Shown here: positions 40,839 through 50,192 of the stretch, piece by piece | Numbering within the stretch: the first letter of the stretch is position 1 | Layout of the letters: every line of letters begins with the position of its first letter | Position numbers and translations under genes: made by a program | Notes under the pieces: model-generated | Databases searched by the model: none | What the model was told of the DNA's origin: nothing | What the model saw: only the letters and a program-made list of their open reading frames with translations | NCBI RefSeq assembly: GCF_013407835.1 | Contig: NZ_JACCBI010000001.1 | Coordinates: 2,914,001-2,978,000 of the forward strand | Direction of reading: 5' to 3' | Length of the DNA: 64,000 bases | Origin: Agromyces atrinae | GTDB taxonomy: Bacteria > Actinomycetota > Actinomycetes > Actinomycetales > Microbacteriaceae

Positions 40839-40898
40839 GCGAGTTGCCACGAATGCCCCGTCGCGGGCGCCCCGCACGGTGCGTTCGCGGCAACTCGC
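40839..40898. repeat. 60-bp palindromic repeat, family C copy 8
   Basis: Isolated copy, 10.8 kb from the main array: GCGAGTTGCCACGAATGCCC to CGCGGCAACTCGC. It lies between the OsmC and SRPBCC genes. Confidence 0.88.
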
Positions 40899-40909
40899 GG
40901 GGTGGAGAG

Positions 40910-41455
40910 TCAGGCGAGTGAGACGCTCACCGGCACGGGGTTCGCGAACAGATCGAGGACGGGGCAGTGCTCGTCGACCGCGGCGCGCAACTCGTCGTAG
41001 CGTTCGGCCGACTCGGGGCCCGTGAGCGAGACGACGAGTCGCACGCCCGAGAAGCCGGCGCGACCCGACTCGTCGATGCCGAAGAGCTTCGTCACGTTGA
41101 GGTCGCCCTGTGCCTCGATCGAGATGTCGTCGACGACGATGCCGAGCGCCTGCGCGTACAGACGGTAGACGACGATCTGGCACGAGATGAGGGCGCCGAG
41201 CGCGAACTCCACGGGGCTCGCGGCGACGTCGTCACCGGCGAGGGCGGCGGGCTCGTCGACGATGAAACGGTGCTTGCCCGCACGGATCTCGCTCGCGACG
41301 GAGCCAGCGCCCCGACCCGTCACTGTGTAGGTGAGGTCGGCGGTGGAGGGGTTCGCGGCGATGCGTTCACCCCAGGCGGCTCCGGCCTCGGTGAGTCGGC
41401 GGGCCCGCTCGTCGGCGGTCGAAGCGGGAATGGTGGGAGCGTCAGTAAGGGTCAT
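40910..41455 (-). CDS. OsmC-family peroxiredoxin-like protein
   Basis: A 181-residue OsmC/Ohr-fold protein that reduces organic hydroperoxides with two Cys residues. SPVEFALGALISCQIVVYRL holds the first conserved Cys and VDEHCPVLDLF the second. The N-terminal extension resembles the YhfA-like/OsmC branch rather than Ohr. Start ATG 41455 (MTLTDAPTIPAST) is preferred to a GTG at 41491 because the earlier residues (RSRHGGASVLG) do not fit. Single gene, no OhrR regulator nearby. Confidence 0.88.
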   Translation of the reverse strand: MTLTDAPTIPASTADERARRLTEAGAAWGERIAANPSTADLTYTVTGRGAGSVASEIRAGKHRFIVDEPAALAGDDVAASPVEFALGALISCQIVVYRLYAQALGIVVDDISIEAQGDLNVTKLFGIDESGRAGFSGVRLVVSLTGPESAERYDELRAAVDEHCPVLDLFANPVPVSVSLA

Positions 41456-41533
41456 GCCGAGCACGCTAGCGCCGCCATGCCGAGATCGCACCGGCCCGCG
41501 TCATCCGCCGCAATGCACCGTCGCGGTCGACCC

Positions 41534-42541
41534 CTACGCGAGGTCGTACGCGACGAGTCCGGGGCGACGGGATGCCGCGGAGGCGACCGCACGCACGAGA
41601 TCGGGGTAGGTCGGCAGGAAGTCGGCGACGGGCGACGAGCTGTTCATGCCGAGGAGGTAACGGTGACGACGGCCCGACTCCTCGACGACCTCGAGGCGCC
41701 GCGCGCTGTTCGTGTACGTCGGGGGCGTGAGGCGGATGCTCCGCACCGAGTCGTACGGGAAGGTGTGCTCGTCGACGATGATCGCCGTCGAGCCGACCGT
41801 GATGAGGTTCGGCACCCGGCGGTTGATGCGGCTCTGCGAGATGCCGACGACGACGAGACCGACGATGAGGATGAGCGGCACGGCCGACCCCACGACGATC
41901 GCGGTGATCGGGTCGCTCTCGATGAGCGCGAACGCGACGAGCGCCGTGACGACGACGGCGGCGACGAGCACCCAGAGCAGGATGGCGCCGCGCTTCCGCA
42001 GCTTCGACGAATCAGGACGGAACTGGGTCGACGTGCTGCTGCCCGCGGCGATCCTCGCCTCATCGGCGTCGGTCGGCGCGGTGTCGGTCTCGATCGGGCG
42101 GAGGAGCGCGATGAGGGCCGAGAACGTCGCCGCCGAGTACCCGCCGAGCGGAATCCGCGTCTCGCCGCCCTCGTTCGCCGCGATGAGTGTGCGCGTCGCA
42201 CCCGAGGGGATGCCGTTGGTCGACTGCCGCACGACGTACGAGCCGAATGTCGTCGATGCGCGCGGCCACGTGTGCACGGCCTTCCCGCCCCGGCGCACCT
42301 CGACGAGGTCGTCGGTCACGACGACGCGGAGGTATCCGAACCAGAACGCCTGGGCGGCGAAGAACGCCGTCGTCACGGTGATGAGCGCGATCGCGGTCAG
42401 CGGACGTGCGTCACCGCGCAGGCGCACGAGATCGTCGAGCAGCGGGAACACGAGCCAGATGATGAGTGCCGCCGACACGAGCGACCCCACGACGAACACG
42501 CCGATCCGCCCCGCGATGCTCGGGCCGAACGTGCGTGGCAC
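41534..42541 (-). CDS. Membrane protein with PH-like domains, function unknown
   Basis: A 335-residue protein with two membrane pairs: one near the N-terminus (VFVVGSLVSAALIIWLVFPL, then AIALITVTTAFFAAQAFWFG) and one in the middle (GAILLWVLVAAVVVTALVAF, then IVVGSAVPLILIVGLVVVGI). Each pair is followed by a soluble segment with PH-like strand patterns (RVVVTDDLVEVRRGGKAVHT and NLITVGSTAIIVDEHTFPYD). This duplicated layout suggests bacterial-PH domain proteins. GTG 42541. It starts three bases after purL and may be cotranscribed with it. Confidence 0.78.
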   Translation of the reverse strand: MPRTFGPSIAGRIGVFVVGSLVSAALIIWLVFPLLDDLVRLRGDARPLTAIALITVTTAFFAAQAFWFGYLRVVVTDDLVEVRRGGKAVHTWPRASTTFGSYVVRQSTNGIPSGATRTLIAANEGGETRIPLGGYSAATFSALIALLRPIETDTAPTDADEARIAAGSSTSTQFRPDSSKLRKRGAILLWVLVAAVVVTALVAFALIESDPITAIVVGSAVPLILIVGLVVVGISQSRINRRVPNLITVGSTAIIVDEHTFPYDSVRSIRLTPPTYTNSARRLEVVEESGRRHRYLLGMNSSSPVADFLPTYPDLVRAVASAASRRPGLVAYDLA

Positions 42542-42544
42542 GAC

Positions 42545-44860
42545 TCAGTACCCGACGACAGGACCGAACGCGTCGGCGAGGGGCGCGCGGTTCACGCCGC
42601 GCAGCTCGTCGATCGATACCGTGAACAGGTCCTGCACCTCGAGCGACTCGCTCGCGGCATCCGTGACGCCGATGCGGGCGACCGTGTAGCCGCGTCCGTC
42701 GCAGAGGCCACGGAACTTGACGTCGTCCTCGCGGGGAACCGAGACGATGACGCGCCCCTGCGACTCCGAGAAGAGCGCCGTCGTCGCGTCGATGCCGTCG
42801 CGCTCGAGCACCTCGCCGAGGAAGACGCGTGCGCCCACGCCGAAGCGCGAGACGCTCTCGGCGAGGGCGGCCGCGAGGCCGCCGTCGGAGAGGTCGTGCG
42901 CCGAGTCGATGAGACCCTCGATGGATGCCGCGTGCAGCAGTTCCGCGAGCTTCTTCTCTCCCGCGAGATCGACCGCCGGCGGGCGACCGCCGAGGTGGTC
43001 GTGGACGACGCCGGCCCAGGCCGAACCGTCGAGCTCGAGCGCGGTGGTGCCGAGCAGGTAGATGTTGTGTCCGTCGTCCTGCCAGCCCGAGGGCACGCGG
43101 CGGGCGACGTCGTCGATGACACCGAGCACGGCGACGACGGGCGTCGGGTGGATCGGCACGTCGCCGGTCTGGTTGTAGAACGACACGTTGCCGCCCGTGA
43201 CGGGGATCTCGAGCTCGAGGCACGCGTCGGCGAGACCCTCGACGGCCTGGGCGAACTGCCACATGACCTCGGGGTTCTCGGGGCTGCCGAAGTTCAGGCA
43301 GTCGGAGACGGCGGCGGGAACCGCACCGGTCGCGGCGACGTTGCGGTACGCCTCGGCGAGGGCGAGCTGCGCGCCGGCCTTGGGGTCGAGCTGGCAGTAG
43401 CGGCCGTTCGCGTCGGTCGCGATCGAGACGCCGAGACCCGACTCCTCGTCGACACGGATCATGCCCGCGTCGTCGGGGTACGAGAGCGCCGTGTTGCCGA
43501 GCACGTATTTGTCGTACTGGCTCGTCACCCACGAGGCGTCAGCGAGGTTCGGCGAACCGAGCAGTGCGAGGAACTGCGAACGCAGCTCAGCGGCATCCCG
43601 GGGGAGAGCTGAGGCCGAGTCGGCCTGCAGTGCGTCGATCCACGCGGGGTAGGCGACGGGGCGGTCGTAGACCGGGCCGTCGACGGCGACGGTGCGCGGG
43701 TCGACGTTCACGATCTCCTGGCCGTGCCAGTCGATGACGAGGCGGCCGGTGTCGGTGACCTCGCCGAGCACGCTCGTCTCGACGTCCCACTTGGCGGTGA
43801 CGGCGAGGAAGCCCTCGAGCTTGTCGGGGTGCACGATCGCCATCATGCGCTCCTGGCTCTCCGACATCAGGATCTCTTCGGCGGTGAGCGACGGGTCGCG
43901 CAGCAGCACGTTGTCGAGCGTGATCTTCATGCCGCCGTCGCCGTTGGAGGCGAGCTCCGACGTCGCGCACGAGATGCCGGCCGCGCCGAGGTCTTGGATG
44001 CCCTCGACGAGGTCGCCGCGGTAGAGCTCGAGGCAGCACTCGATGAGCACCTTCTCGGCGAACGGGTCGCCGACCTGGACGGCGGGACGCTTCGTGGGGC
44101 CGCCCTCGTCGAACGAGTCGGAGGCCAGGATCGATGCTCCGCCGATGCCGTCGCCACCCGTGCGGGCGCCGAAGAGCACGACCTTGTTGCCGACGCCGCG
44201 GGCGTTGGCGAGGTGCAGGTCTTCGTGGCGCAGCACGCCGACCGCGAGGGCGTTGACGAGCGGGTTGGCCTGGTAGACCGAGTCGAACCAGGTCTCGCCG
44301 CCGATGTTCGGCAGGCCGAGGCAGTTGCCGTAGAACGAGATGCCCGAGACGACGCCGTGCACGACGCGTGCGGTGTCGGGGTCGTCGATGGCGCCGAAGC
44401 GCAGCGCGTCCATGACGGCGACGGGGCGGGCGCCCATCGAGATGATGTCGCGCACGATGCCGCCGACGCCGGTCGCGGCGCCCTGGAAGGGCTCGATGTA
44501 GCTCGGGTGGTTGTGCGACTCGATCTTGAAGGTCACGGCCCAGCCCTCGCCGACATCGATGACGCCCGCGTTCTCGCCCATGCCGACCATGAGGTTCTTC
44601 TTCATGTCGGGCGAGACCTTCTCGCCGAACTGGCGGAGGTAGCGCTTCGACGACTTGTACGAGCAGTGCTCGCTCCACATCACCGAGTACATGGCGAGCT
44701 CGCCCGACGTGGGGCGACGGCCGAGGATCTTCTTGATCTGCTCGTACTCGTCGGGCTTCAACCCGAGGGCGCCGTAGGGCTGCTCCTTCTCGGGTGTCGC
44801 CTTCGCGTTCTCGACGGTGTCGGGGACGGGTACGGTCTGCGCTGCGGGAGGGGTGGTCAC
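42545..44860 (-). CDS. purL: Phosphoribosylformylglycinamidine synthase subunit PurL
   Basis: A 771-residue small-type PurL, which uses ATP and ammonia from PurQ to convert FGAR to FGAM in step 4 of purine synthesis, in complex with PurQ and PurS. Recognisable blocks are [40 protein letters not shown] (ATP/Mg site) and [20 protein letters not shown]; the second AIRS-like half has [14 protein letters not shown] and [17 protein letters not shown]. The start is GTG 44860. It is separated from purQ and purS by Hsp20, apt and a DUF3817 gene. Confidence 0.96.
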   Translation of the reverse strand: MTTPPAAQTVPVPDTVENAKATPEKEQPYGALGLKPDEYEQIKKILGRRPTSGELAMYSVMWSEHCSYKSSKRYLRQFGEKVSPDMKKNLMVGMGENAGVIDVGEGWAVTFKIESHNHPSYIEPFQGAATGVGGIVRDIISMGARPVAVMDALRFGAIDDPDTARVVHGVVSGISFYGNCLGLPNIGGETWFDSVYQANPLVNALAVGVLRHEDLHLANARGVGNKVVLFGARTGGDGIGGASILASDSFDEGGPTKRPAVQVGDPFAEKVLIECCLELYRGDLVEGIQDLGAAGISCATSELASNGDGGMKITLDNVLLRDPSLTAEEILMSESQERMMAIVHPDKLEGFLAVTAKWDVETSVLGEVTDTGRLVIDWHGQEIVNVDPRTVAVDGPVYDRPVAYPAWIDALQADSASALPRDAAELRSQFLALLGSPNLADASWVTSQYDKYVLGNTALSYPDDAGMIRVDEESGLGVSIATDANGRYCQLDPKAGAQLALAEAYRNVAATGAVPAAVSDCLNFGSPENPEVMWQFAQAVEGLADACLELEIPVTGGNVSFYNQTGDVPIHPTPVVAVLGVIDDVARRVPSGWQDDGHNIYLLGTTALELDGSAWAGVVHDHLGGRPPAVDLAGEKKLAELLHAASIEGLIDSAHDLSDGGLAAALAESVSRFGVGARVFLGEVLERDGIDATTALFSESQGRVIVSVPREDDVKFRGLCDGRGYTVARIGVTDAASESLEVQDLFTVSIDELRGVNRAPLADAFGPVVGY

Positions 44861-44985
44861 GAATGCTCCAGAGTGGCGACGAGACGAGTGCTCGAGCGGA
44901 TGCCTGACCCACCGAGTCTACCGGGGCCGGAGACAGTGGATGCCGCGTGCGACGAGCGCACGCGGCATCCTGCCCTACGGGCCGA

Positions 44986-45396
44986 TCAGACGGTGATCGG
45001 CTGCGGCTGATCGGTCGAGATCTCGATCTTGCGCGGCTTGGCCTTCTCGCTGACGGGGATCGTCACGCTCAGGACGCCGTTCGTGTAGTTGGCCGAGATC
45101 TTCTCCGTGTCGATGCCCTGGCCGAGGCTCAACTGACGGAGGAACGTTCCGGCCTCGCGCTCGCGCGTGAGCCACTTCACCCCGTCTCCTGCGGCGAGCG
45201 TGCGCTCGGCGCGGATCGTGAGGAGCTGGCCGTCGACGTCGATGTCGACCGATCCCGGATCGATGCCGGGAAGGTCGGCCGTCAGCACGTAGTGGTCGCC
45301 GTCGCGGTAGAGGTCCATGGCAATGCTGCGCGGGCCTCGGCGACCCTCGACGAGAGCGGAGGCGAGGTCACGGAAGGGGTCGTAGGTGCGGGTCAT
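44986..45396 (-). CDS. Hsp20/alpha-crystallin small heat-shock protein
   Basis: A 136-residue ATP-independent chaperone that holds unfolding proteins. The alpha-crystallin domain covers about 30-125: MDLYRDGDHYVLTADLPGID, VDIDVDGQLLTIRAERT and the family core LSVTIPVSEKAKPRKIEI with the dimer-loop FLRQLSLGQGID. ATG 45396 follows AGGAAAGGAC. Its upstream region carries both an HspR-type HAIR and an HrcA-type CIRCE-like site, so it should be heat-induced through both repressors. Confidence 0.93.
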   Translation of the reverse strand: MTRTYDPFRDLASALVEGRRGPRSIAMDLYRDGDHYVLTADLPGIDPGSVDIDVDGQLLTIRAERTLAAGDGVKWLTREREAGTFLRQLSLGQGIDTEKISANYTNGVLSVTIPVSEKAKPRKIEISTDQPQPITV

Positions 45397-45436
45397 CGTC
45401 GGTGTCCTTTCCTGTCGTTATCTCTGAGTGCGTGTA

Positions 45437-45457
45437 GTTGAGTCGATGTGACTCAAC
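45437..45457. promoter_or_regulatory. HAIR element (HspR operator)
   Basis: TTGAGT-N7-ACTCAA inside the perfect GTTGAGTC-GATGT-GACTCAAC, matching the HspR site CTTGAGT-N7-ACTCAAG at all positions except the outer C/G. It is 40 bp upstream of the Hsp20 start. Confidence 0.88.
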
Positions 45458-45467
45458 TATGAAGATA

Positions 45468-45493
45468 TTAGCACTCTCGCCGGAGAGTGCCAA
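45468..45493. promoter_or_regulatory. CIRCE-like element (HrcA operator)
   Basis: TTAGCACTC and GAGTGCCAA separated by 8 bases; the consensus is TTAGCACTC-N9-GAGTGCTAA, so it has one changed base and one base less in the spacer. It lies directly upstream of the HAIR element. Confidence 0.8.
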
Positions 45494-45606
45494 TCCATCG
45501 CGGGGTGCTGGTGAGGAGTCAGTAGTTGGACGAAACGAACGCCCGGAGGCGCATCTACTGACCCCTCACGAGCCGTCCGCGGCACGGAGGCGCGTAGCCT
45601 GTATCG

Positions 45607-46137
45607 GTGAACACTCCGAGCGCCGCTGAGCGCGTGCACGACCTCATCGAGCTCATCCCCGACTTCCCGTCGCCGGGCATCCTCTTCCGCGACCTGACGC
45701 CCGTCTTCGCCGACGGCCCGGCCCTCATGGCGCTCGCTGAAGCGCTCGTCGCTCCCTTCGAGGGGCGCTTCGACTACATCGGCGGCCTCGAGGCCCGCGG
45801 CTTCCTCCTCGCGGGCGCGGCCTCCGCCGTCTGCGGCAAGGGCGTGCTCACGGTGCGGAAGGCCGGCAAGCTGCCGCGCAACACGATCGGCGAGAGCTAC
45901 GCGCTCGAGTACGGCGAGGCGCGCCTCGAGGTGCACGCCGGCCAGCTGCCCGCGGGGTCTCGAGTGCTCATCGTCGACGACCTGCTCGCGACGGGCGGCA
46001 CGGCGGGTGCTGCGGCGCGGCTCGTCGAACGAGCCGGGTGGCACGTCACCGGCATGGCGTTCGCGCTCGAACTCAACGACCTCCCCGGCCGCCAGGTGCT
46101 CTCCGACTACGAGGTCTTCAGCCTGCTGAACGCGTAG
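45607..46137 (+). CDS. apt: Adenine phosphoribosyltransferase
   Basis: A 176-residue salvage enzyme making AMP from adenine and PRPP. DLIELIPDFPSPGILFRDLT is the typical Apt N-terminus, IGGLEARGFLLAGA binds the base and VLIVDDLLATGGTAGAAARL is the PRPP-binding motif. GTG 45607 fits the family start. It is divergent from the Hsp20 gene and convergent with the DUF3817 gene. Confidence 0.93.
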   Translation: MNTPSAAERVHDLIELIPDFPSPGILFRDLTPVFADGPALMALAEALVAPFEGRFDYIGGLEARGFLLAGAASAVCGKGVLTVRKAGKLPRNTIGESYALEYGEARLEVHAGQLPAGSRVLIVDDLLATGGTAGAAARLVERAGWHVTGMAFALELNDLPGRQVLSDYEVFSLLNA

Positions 46138-46153
46138 CCGGGCCGCCCCGTCG

Positions 46154-46615
46154 TCAGGCCTTGCCGCCGGGCGGGCCGATGACGAGCAGCGCCGAGAACA
46201 CGACCACGACGCCGACCGCGACGATCGCACCGACGATGACCGGGTGCCGCAGCACGAAGCGCAGCGTCACGTTGACGAACGATCCGTCGCGCGGGTGATC
46301 GGTCGCCTCGCGGCGCCATCCGCCGGCGAGACGCCCGGTGCGGTCGGCCCAGATGTCGAACGGGATCGTCGCATACGGGATGACGGCCGAGAACAGACCG
46401 ACGATGATCGTGCCGATCCTCCAGCGCTGGTTGACGCCCACGAAGACGACCGAGACGGCGTAGACGAGGAACACGAATCCGTGGATCCCGCCGCCGATCG
46501 CGACACCCCAGTCGCCGACCTCGGCGATGTACTTGAGGAACATGCCCGTGAGGAGCAGGGTCCACGTGATCGCCTCCGCGATCGCGACAGTACGGAAGAA
46601 GATCTGGGGCGTCAT
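46154..46615 (-). CDS. DUF3817 integral membrane protein
   Basis: A 153-residue protein with four membrane segments. It opens with FFRTVAIAEAITWTLLLTGM, the usual start of DUF3817 proteins, followed by EVGDWGVAIGGGIHGFVFLV and RWRIGTIIVGLFSAVIPYAT. A final segment (VIVGAIVAVGVVVVFSALLV) follows a charged loop. Function unknown; members are often beside transporters or purine genes in actinobacteria. Confidence 0.82.
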   Translation of the reverse strand: MTPQIFFRTVAIAEAITWTLLLTGMFLKYIAEVGDWGVAIGGGIHGFVFLVYAVSVVFVGVNQRWRIGTIIVGLFSAVIPYATIPFDIWADRTGRLAGGWRREATDHPRDGSFVNVTLRFVLRHPVIVGAIVAVGVVVVFSALLVIGPPGGKA

Positions 46616-46651
46616 GGGGCTCCGGCGGGGTCTCAGGCGTGAGCCTCCAGG

Positions 46652-46849
46652 CTAACCGTGCGACTGCTGACGAAGCCCTGGGAGTCCGGGGCGGCCGAGG
46701 CCCCTACGTGTTCGACCCGCTGCCGTCATCCGTCGTGCCGGTGCCGGTGCCGCCGGTGCCGCCGCGAACGCCGTCGTCGGGGCTGTCGCGGGTGCAGCCG
46801 TCGGCCCCGCGGGGAGCGGCGTCGTGGCGTGCTCGGATGTCGTGGTCAT
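46652..46849 (-). CDS. Possible small Ala/Pro/Thr-rich protein
   Basis: A 65-residue frame starting ATG 46849 behind a strong AAGGAGGAACG ribosome site. The product begins MTTTSEHATTPLPAGPTAAP and is low-complexity with a basic Gly/Arg tail. It could be a real small protein or the relic of one. The surrounding 46616-46960 gap has no other candidate. The ribosome site is the only solid evidence. Confidence 0.4.
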   Translation of the reverse strand: MTTTSEHATTPLPAGPTAAPATAPTTAFAAAPAAPAPARRMTAAGRTRRGLGRPGLPGLRQQSHG

Positions 46850-46960
46850 CGTTCCTCCTTCGAGGCGTCCGCCTCACGGAACGATGGTCGACGCGCACCC
46901 TCTGCGCGACCTATGAACGACCCCTGCGCACCCTCGGTGCGACCCGGAGGTTCGCTGCGC

Positions 46961-47659
46961 CTACGCCTCGACGAGCGAGCTGCGGATGACGCTCGAGAAG
47001 AACCCGAGGCCGTCGACGCCCGAACGCATGGCGACGTCGGTGTCGGGGCCGAAGCCCGGCTCGACCGCGTGCTCGGGGTGCGGCATGAGGCCCACGACGT
47101 TTCCGCGCGCGTTCGTCACGCCCGCGATGTCGCGGAGCGACCCGTTCGGGTTCACGCCGACGTAGCGGAAGGCGACGAGGCCCTCGCCCTCGAGTCGATC
47201 GAGCGTCTCGGCGGACGCGATGAATCCGCCCTCGCCGTTCTTCAGCGGGATCGTGATCTCCTGGCCGTCGTCGAACGCATTGGTCCAGTCGGTCGACGTG
47301 TTCTCGACGCGCAGCACCTGATCGCGGCAGACGAACGAGCCGTGGTCGTTGCGCACGAGGCCACCCTCGACAAGGTGCGCTTCGGCGAGCATCTGGAACC
47401 CGTTGCAGATTCCGAGCACGGGAAGGCCCTTGTTCGCGGCATCCACGACCTCGGTCATGATCGGCGACAGGCTCGCGATCGCGCCCGCGCGGAGGTAGTC
47501 GCCGTAGCTGAACCCTCCGGGCAGCACGAGGGCGTCGACGCCTTCGAGGTCGTGCGAGCCGTGCCACAGGGCGACGGGCTCGGCGCCGGCGAGACGAACG
47601 GCGCGCTGGGCGTCGCGATCGTCGAGCGAGCCCGGGAAGGTGATGACGCCGATGCGCAT
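46961..47659 (-). CDS. purQ: Phosphoribosylformylglycinamidine synthase subunit PurQ
   Basis: A 232-residue class-I glutamine amidotransferase that supplies ammonia to PurL. It opens [20 protein letters not shown]. The nucleophile elbow is [17 protein letters not shown] with catalytic Cys; the His-Glu pair is in [15 protein letters not shown]. The start overlaps the purS stop by one base. Length is normal. Confidence 0.95.
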   Translation of the reverse strand: MRIGVITFPGSLDDRDAQRAVRLAGAEPVALWHGSHDLEGVDALVLPGGFSYGDYLRAGAIASLSPIMTEVVDAANKGLPVLGICNGFQMLAEAHLVEGGLVRNDHGSFVCRDQVLRVENTSTDWTNAFDDGQEITIPLKNGEGGFIASAETLDRLEGEGLVAFRYVGVNPNGSLRDIAGVTNARGNVVGLMPHPEHAVEPGFGPDTDVAMRSGVDGLGFFSSVIRSSLVEA

Positions 47660-47925
47660 CAGTGGGTCTCGCCTGCGGCGGTCTCGTAGTGGATGCCCAC
47701 GACGTCTTCGATGACGGAGTTCGACAGCACCTCGTCGGCGAGCTTCTCGACCTCGGCGCGCACGGCGTCGTCGATCGGTCCGTCGACCGTGAGTTCGAAG
47801 CGCTTGCCGATACGCACGCCGCTGATGGCAGTGTGGCCGGTGCGCGCGAGGGCGCCGGCGACGGCCTTCCCCTGCGGGTCGAGCAGTTCGGCCTTGGGCA
47901 TGACGTCGACCGTGATCGTGGGCAC
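47659..47925 (-). CDS. purS: Phosphoribosylformylglycinamidine synthase subunit PurS
   Basis: An 88-residue small subunit that bridges PurL and PurQ. It reads [20 protein letters not shown] from GTG 47925, then [20 protein letters not shown] and [17 protein letters not shown], the usual PurS pattern. An upstream start at 48030 would add 35 residues foreign to the family. First gene of the purS-purQ pair. Confidence 0.94.
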   Translation of the reverse strand: MPTITVDVMPKAELLDPQGKAVAGALARTGHTAISGVRIGKRFELTVDGPIDDAVRAEVEKLADEVLSNSVIEDVVGIHYETAAGETH

Positions 47926-48050
47926 CGAGTTTCTCCGTCCGGTACGGGGCAAGGGGATGACGCCGATTCTACCGGTCACGGGAGCCCGCGCGGTTCGCGC
48001 GGGTGCGGCGCCGCCCCGACCGCCTTGCATCCCAGGTATTCCCGGCGTAA

Positions 48051-48066
48051 TATTCCGACCGGAATA
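48051..48066. promoter_or_regulatory. Palindrome before the PadR gene, putative autoregulatory operator
   Basis: TATTCC-GACC-GGAATA is a perfect inverted repeat 33 bp before the PadR start, with a further half site TATTCC at about 48038. It stands out as AT-rich in this region. Confidence 0.65.
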
Positions 48067-48099
48067 ACCACACCCTCCCCGTCACGTCGTGAAAGCCGC

Positions 48100-48699
48100 A
48101 TGCCCCCTCGTACCATCGCCCCCCTCGCCGTCGCAGCCCTCGCGCTCCTCGCCGAGCGCGCGATGCACCCCTACGAGATGTACCAACTGTTGATCAAGCG
48201 CCACGAGGACAAGGTCGTGAAGCTCAGCGCCGGCACGCTCTACCGCGCCATCGAGCGCCTCGATGCCGACGGTCTCATCGTCGCCGAGGGCACCGAGCGC
48301 GAGGGCAACCGTCCCGAACGCACGCTCTACGCGATCACCGCCGCGGGTCACGATGCGCTCCGGGCGAGGATCGCCGCGATGCTCGGCGAGCACGTCAACG
48401 AGTTCCCGCAGTTCTCCCTCGCGATCGGCGAGGCCCACAATCTGCCGCGCGCCGAGGTCATCGATCTCCTCACCGCGCGACTCCGTTCGCTCGACGAGGT
48501 CGTGTCGTACATCGACGCGCACCTTCCGGGCCCCCTCGAGGAGTCCGGCGTCGAACGACGCTGGATCCTCAACGTCGACTACACGCGCACCATGCTCCTC
48601 GCCGAAGCGGCGTGGGTCAGGACGACGCGTGACCAGATCTCCTCGGGCGACATCCCGTGGCGTACCGACGGCGACCTGCTCGCCGGAAGAGAGAAGTAA
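48100..48699 (+). CDS. PadR-family transcriptional regulator
   Basis: A 199-residue regulator. The winged-helix domain covers 1-90: LAVAALALLAERAMHPYEMY, KLSAGTLYRAIERLDADGLI (recognition helix) and RPERTLYAITAAGHDALRAR (wing). A C-terminal helical dimerisation part includes LTARLRSLDEVVSYIDAHLP. ATG 48100 is used. The MFS gene follows after two bases, so it most likely represses its own operon and is released by the exported drug. Confidence 0.92.
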   Translation: MPPRTIAPLAVAALALLAERAMHPYEMYQLLIKRHEDKVVKLSAGTLYRAIERLDADGLIVAEGTEREGNRPERTLYAITAAGHDALRARIAAMLGEHVNEFPQFSLAIGEAHNLPRAEVIDLLTARLRSLDEVVSYIDAHLPGPLEESGVERRWILNVDYTRTMLLAEAAWVRTTRDQISSGDIPWRTDGDLLAGREK

Positions 48700-48701
48700 C
48701 G

Positions 48702-50189
48702 ATGGAGAACGTCACCCGCCCCTGGCCCGCCCTCTGGGCGCTCGTCATCGGCTTCTTCATGATCCTCGTCGACTCGACGATCGTGTCGATCGCGAACCCC
48801 GCGATCCTGCGCGACCTCGACACCGACATCACGGCCGTCATCTGGGTGACAAGTGCGTACCTGCTCGCCTACGCCGTGCCGCTGCTCATCACGGGCCGTC
48901 TCGGCGACCGTTTCGGCCCGAAGCGCGTGTACCTCGTCGGCCTCGTCATCTTCACGCTCGCGTCGCTGTGGTGCGGCTTCGCCGGTGACATCGGCATGCT
49001 CATCGCGGCTCGCGCCGTGCAGGGCCTCGGCGCCGCGCTCATGACGCCGCAGACGATGTCGGTCATCACGCGCATCTTCCCGCCCGACAAGCGCGGCGCG
49101 GCGATGGGTCTCTGGGGTGCCGTCGCGGGTGTCGCGACGCTCGTCGGCCCGATCCTCGGCGGACTGCTCGTCGACTCGCTCGGGTGGGAGTGGATCTTCT
49201 TCGTGAACGTGCCCGTCGGCATCGTCGCGTTCATCCTCGCGGTGCGTCTCGTGCCGAACCTCACGACGCACGCGCACCGCTTCGACTGGCTCGGCGTCGT
49301 GCTGAGCGCCGTCGGCCTCTTCCTCGTGATCTTCGGGATCCAGGAGGGCGAGACGTTCGAATGGGGCACGATCGTCGGCCCGATCTCGGTGTGGGGCCTC
49401 ATCATCACGGGTCTCGTCGTGCTCGTCGGCTTCGTCGTGTGGCAGCGCTTCAACCGCGCCGAGCCGCTCCTGCCGCTCGGCCTCTTCCGTGACCGTAACT
49501 TCGCCCTCTCGAACGCCGCGATCACGGTGCTCGGCCTCGCGATCGTCGCCATGCCGCTCCCGCTCGCGTTCTACTACCAGGTCGGCCGTGGCCTCGAGCC
49601 GACCCAGGCGGCCCTCATGCTCGCGCCGATGGCGGTCGTCACCGGTATCGCCTCGCCGCTCGTCGGCAAGCTCGCCGACCGCGTCAACCCGCGCTGGATC
49701 GCGTTCACGGGGTTCCTCGTCGTCGCGGCATCCCTCTCGTGGATGGCGACGCTCCTCACGCCCGACTCGCCGTTCTGGCTGCTCCTCATCCCGGCCGCCT
49801 TCCTCGGTCTCGGGATGTCGGGGCTCTGGGCGCCGCTCGCGACGACGGCGACCCGCAACCTGCCGCCCGCCCTCGCGGGTGCCGGCTCCGGCGTCTACAA
49901 CATGACCCGCCAGGTCGGTTCGGTGTTCGGCTCGGCCGCGATCGCCGCGCTCCTCAACTCGCGCCTCGCCGCCGAGCTTCCCGGCTTCGACACGGGTGCC
50001 GCCGAGCAGGGCGGGGCGCTCCCGGCCGAAGCCGCCGCGGGCTTCAGCGCCGCGATGGGTCAGTCGCTCATCCTGCCGATCATCGCCTTCGTCGTCGGAG
50101 CCCTCGTCGTGCTGTTCTTCGCGAAGCCGAAGCAGACCGTCGCGTGGGGTGCCCCGACGCCCGCGGCTCCGGTCGCCGCCGAGGGGTAG
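48702..50189 (+). CDS. MFS multidrug exporter, DHA2 (14-segment) family
   Basis: A 495-residue transporter with about 14 membrane segments. DHA2 signatures are FMILVDSTIVSIANPAILRD in segment 1, the antiporter motif VITRIFPPDKRGAAMGLWGA, GVATLVGPILGGLLVD (motif C) and SGVYNMTRQVGSVFGSAAIA. It exports drugs in exchange for protons. ATG 48702 lies two bases after the PadR stop. Substrate unknown. Confidence 0.93.
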   Translation: MENVTRPWPALWALVIGFFMILVDSTIVSIANPAILRDLDTDITAVIWVTSAYLLAYAVPLLITGRLGDRFGPKRVYLVGLVIFTLASLWCGFAGDIGMLIAARAVQGLGAALMTPQTMSVITRIFPPDKRGAAMGLWGAVAGVATLVGPILGGLLVDSLGWEWIFFVNVPVGIVAFILAVRLVPNLTTHAHRFDWLGVVLSAVGLFLVIFGIQEGETFEWGTIVGPISVWGLIITGLVVLVGFVVWQRFNRAEPLLPLGLFRDRNFALSNAAITVLGLAIVAMPLPLAFYYQVGRGLEPTQAALMLAPMAVVTGIASPLVGKLADRVNPRWIAFTGFLVVAASLSWMATLLTPDSPFWLLLIPAAFLGLGMSGLWAPLATTATRNLPPALAGAGSGVYNMTRQVGSVFGSAAIAALLNSRLAAELPGFDTGAAEQGGALPAEAAAGFSAAMGQSLILPIIAFVVGALVVLFFAKPKQTVAWGAPTPAAPVAAEG

Positions 50190-50192
50190 GGC

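Noticed and set aside
46704..46898. Alternative small minus-strand frame in the apt/purQ gap
   Set aside because: No ribosome site at its start and composition typical of shadow frames; the frame at 46652-46849 with AGGAGG is the better candidate.
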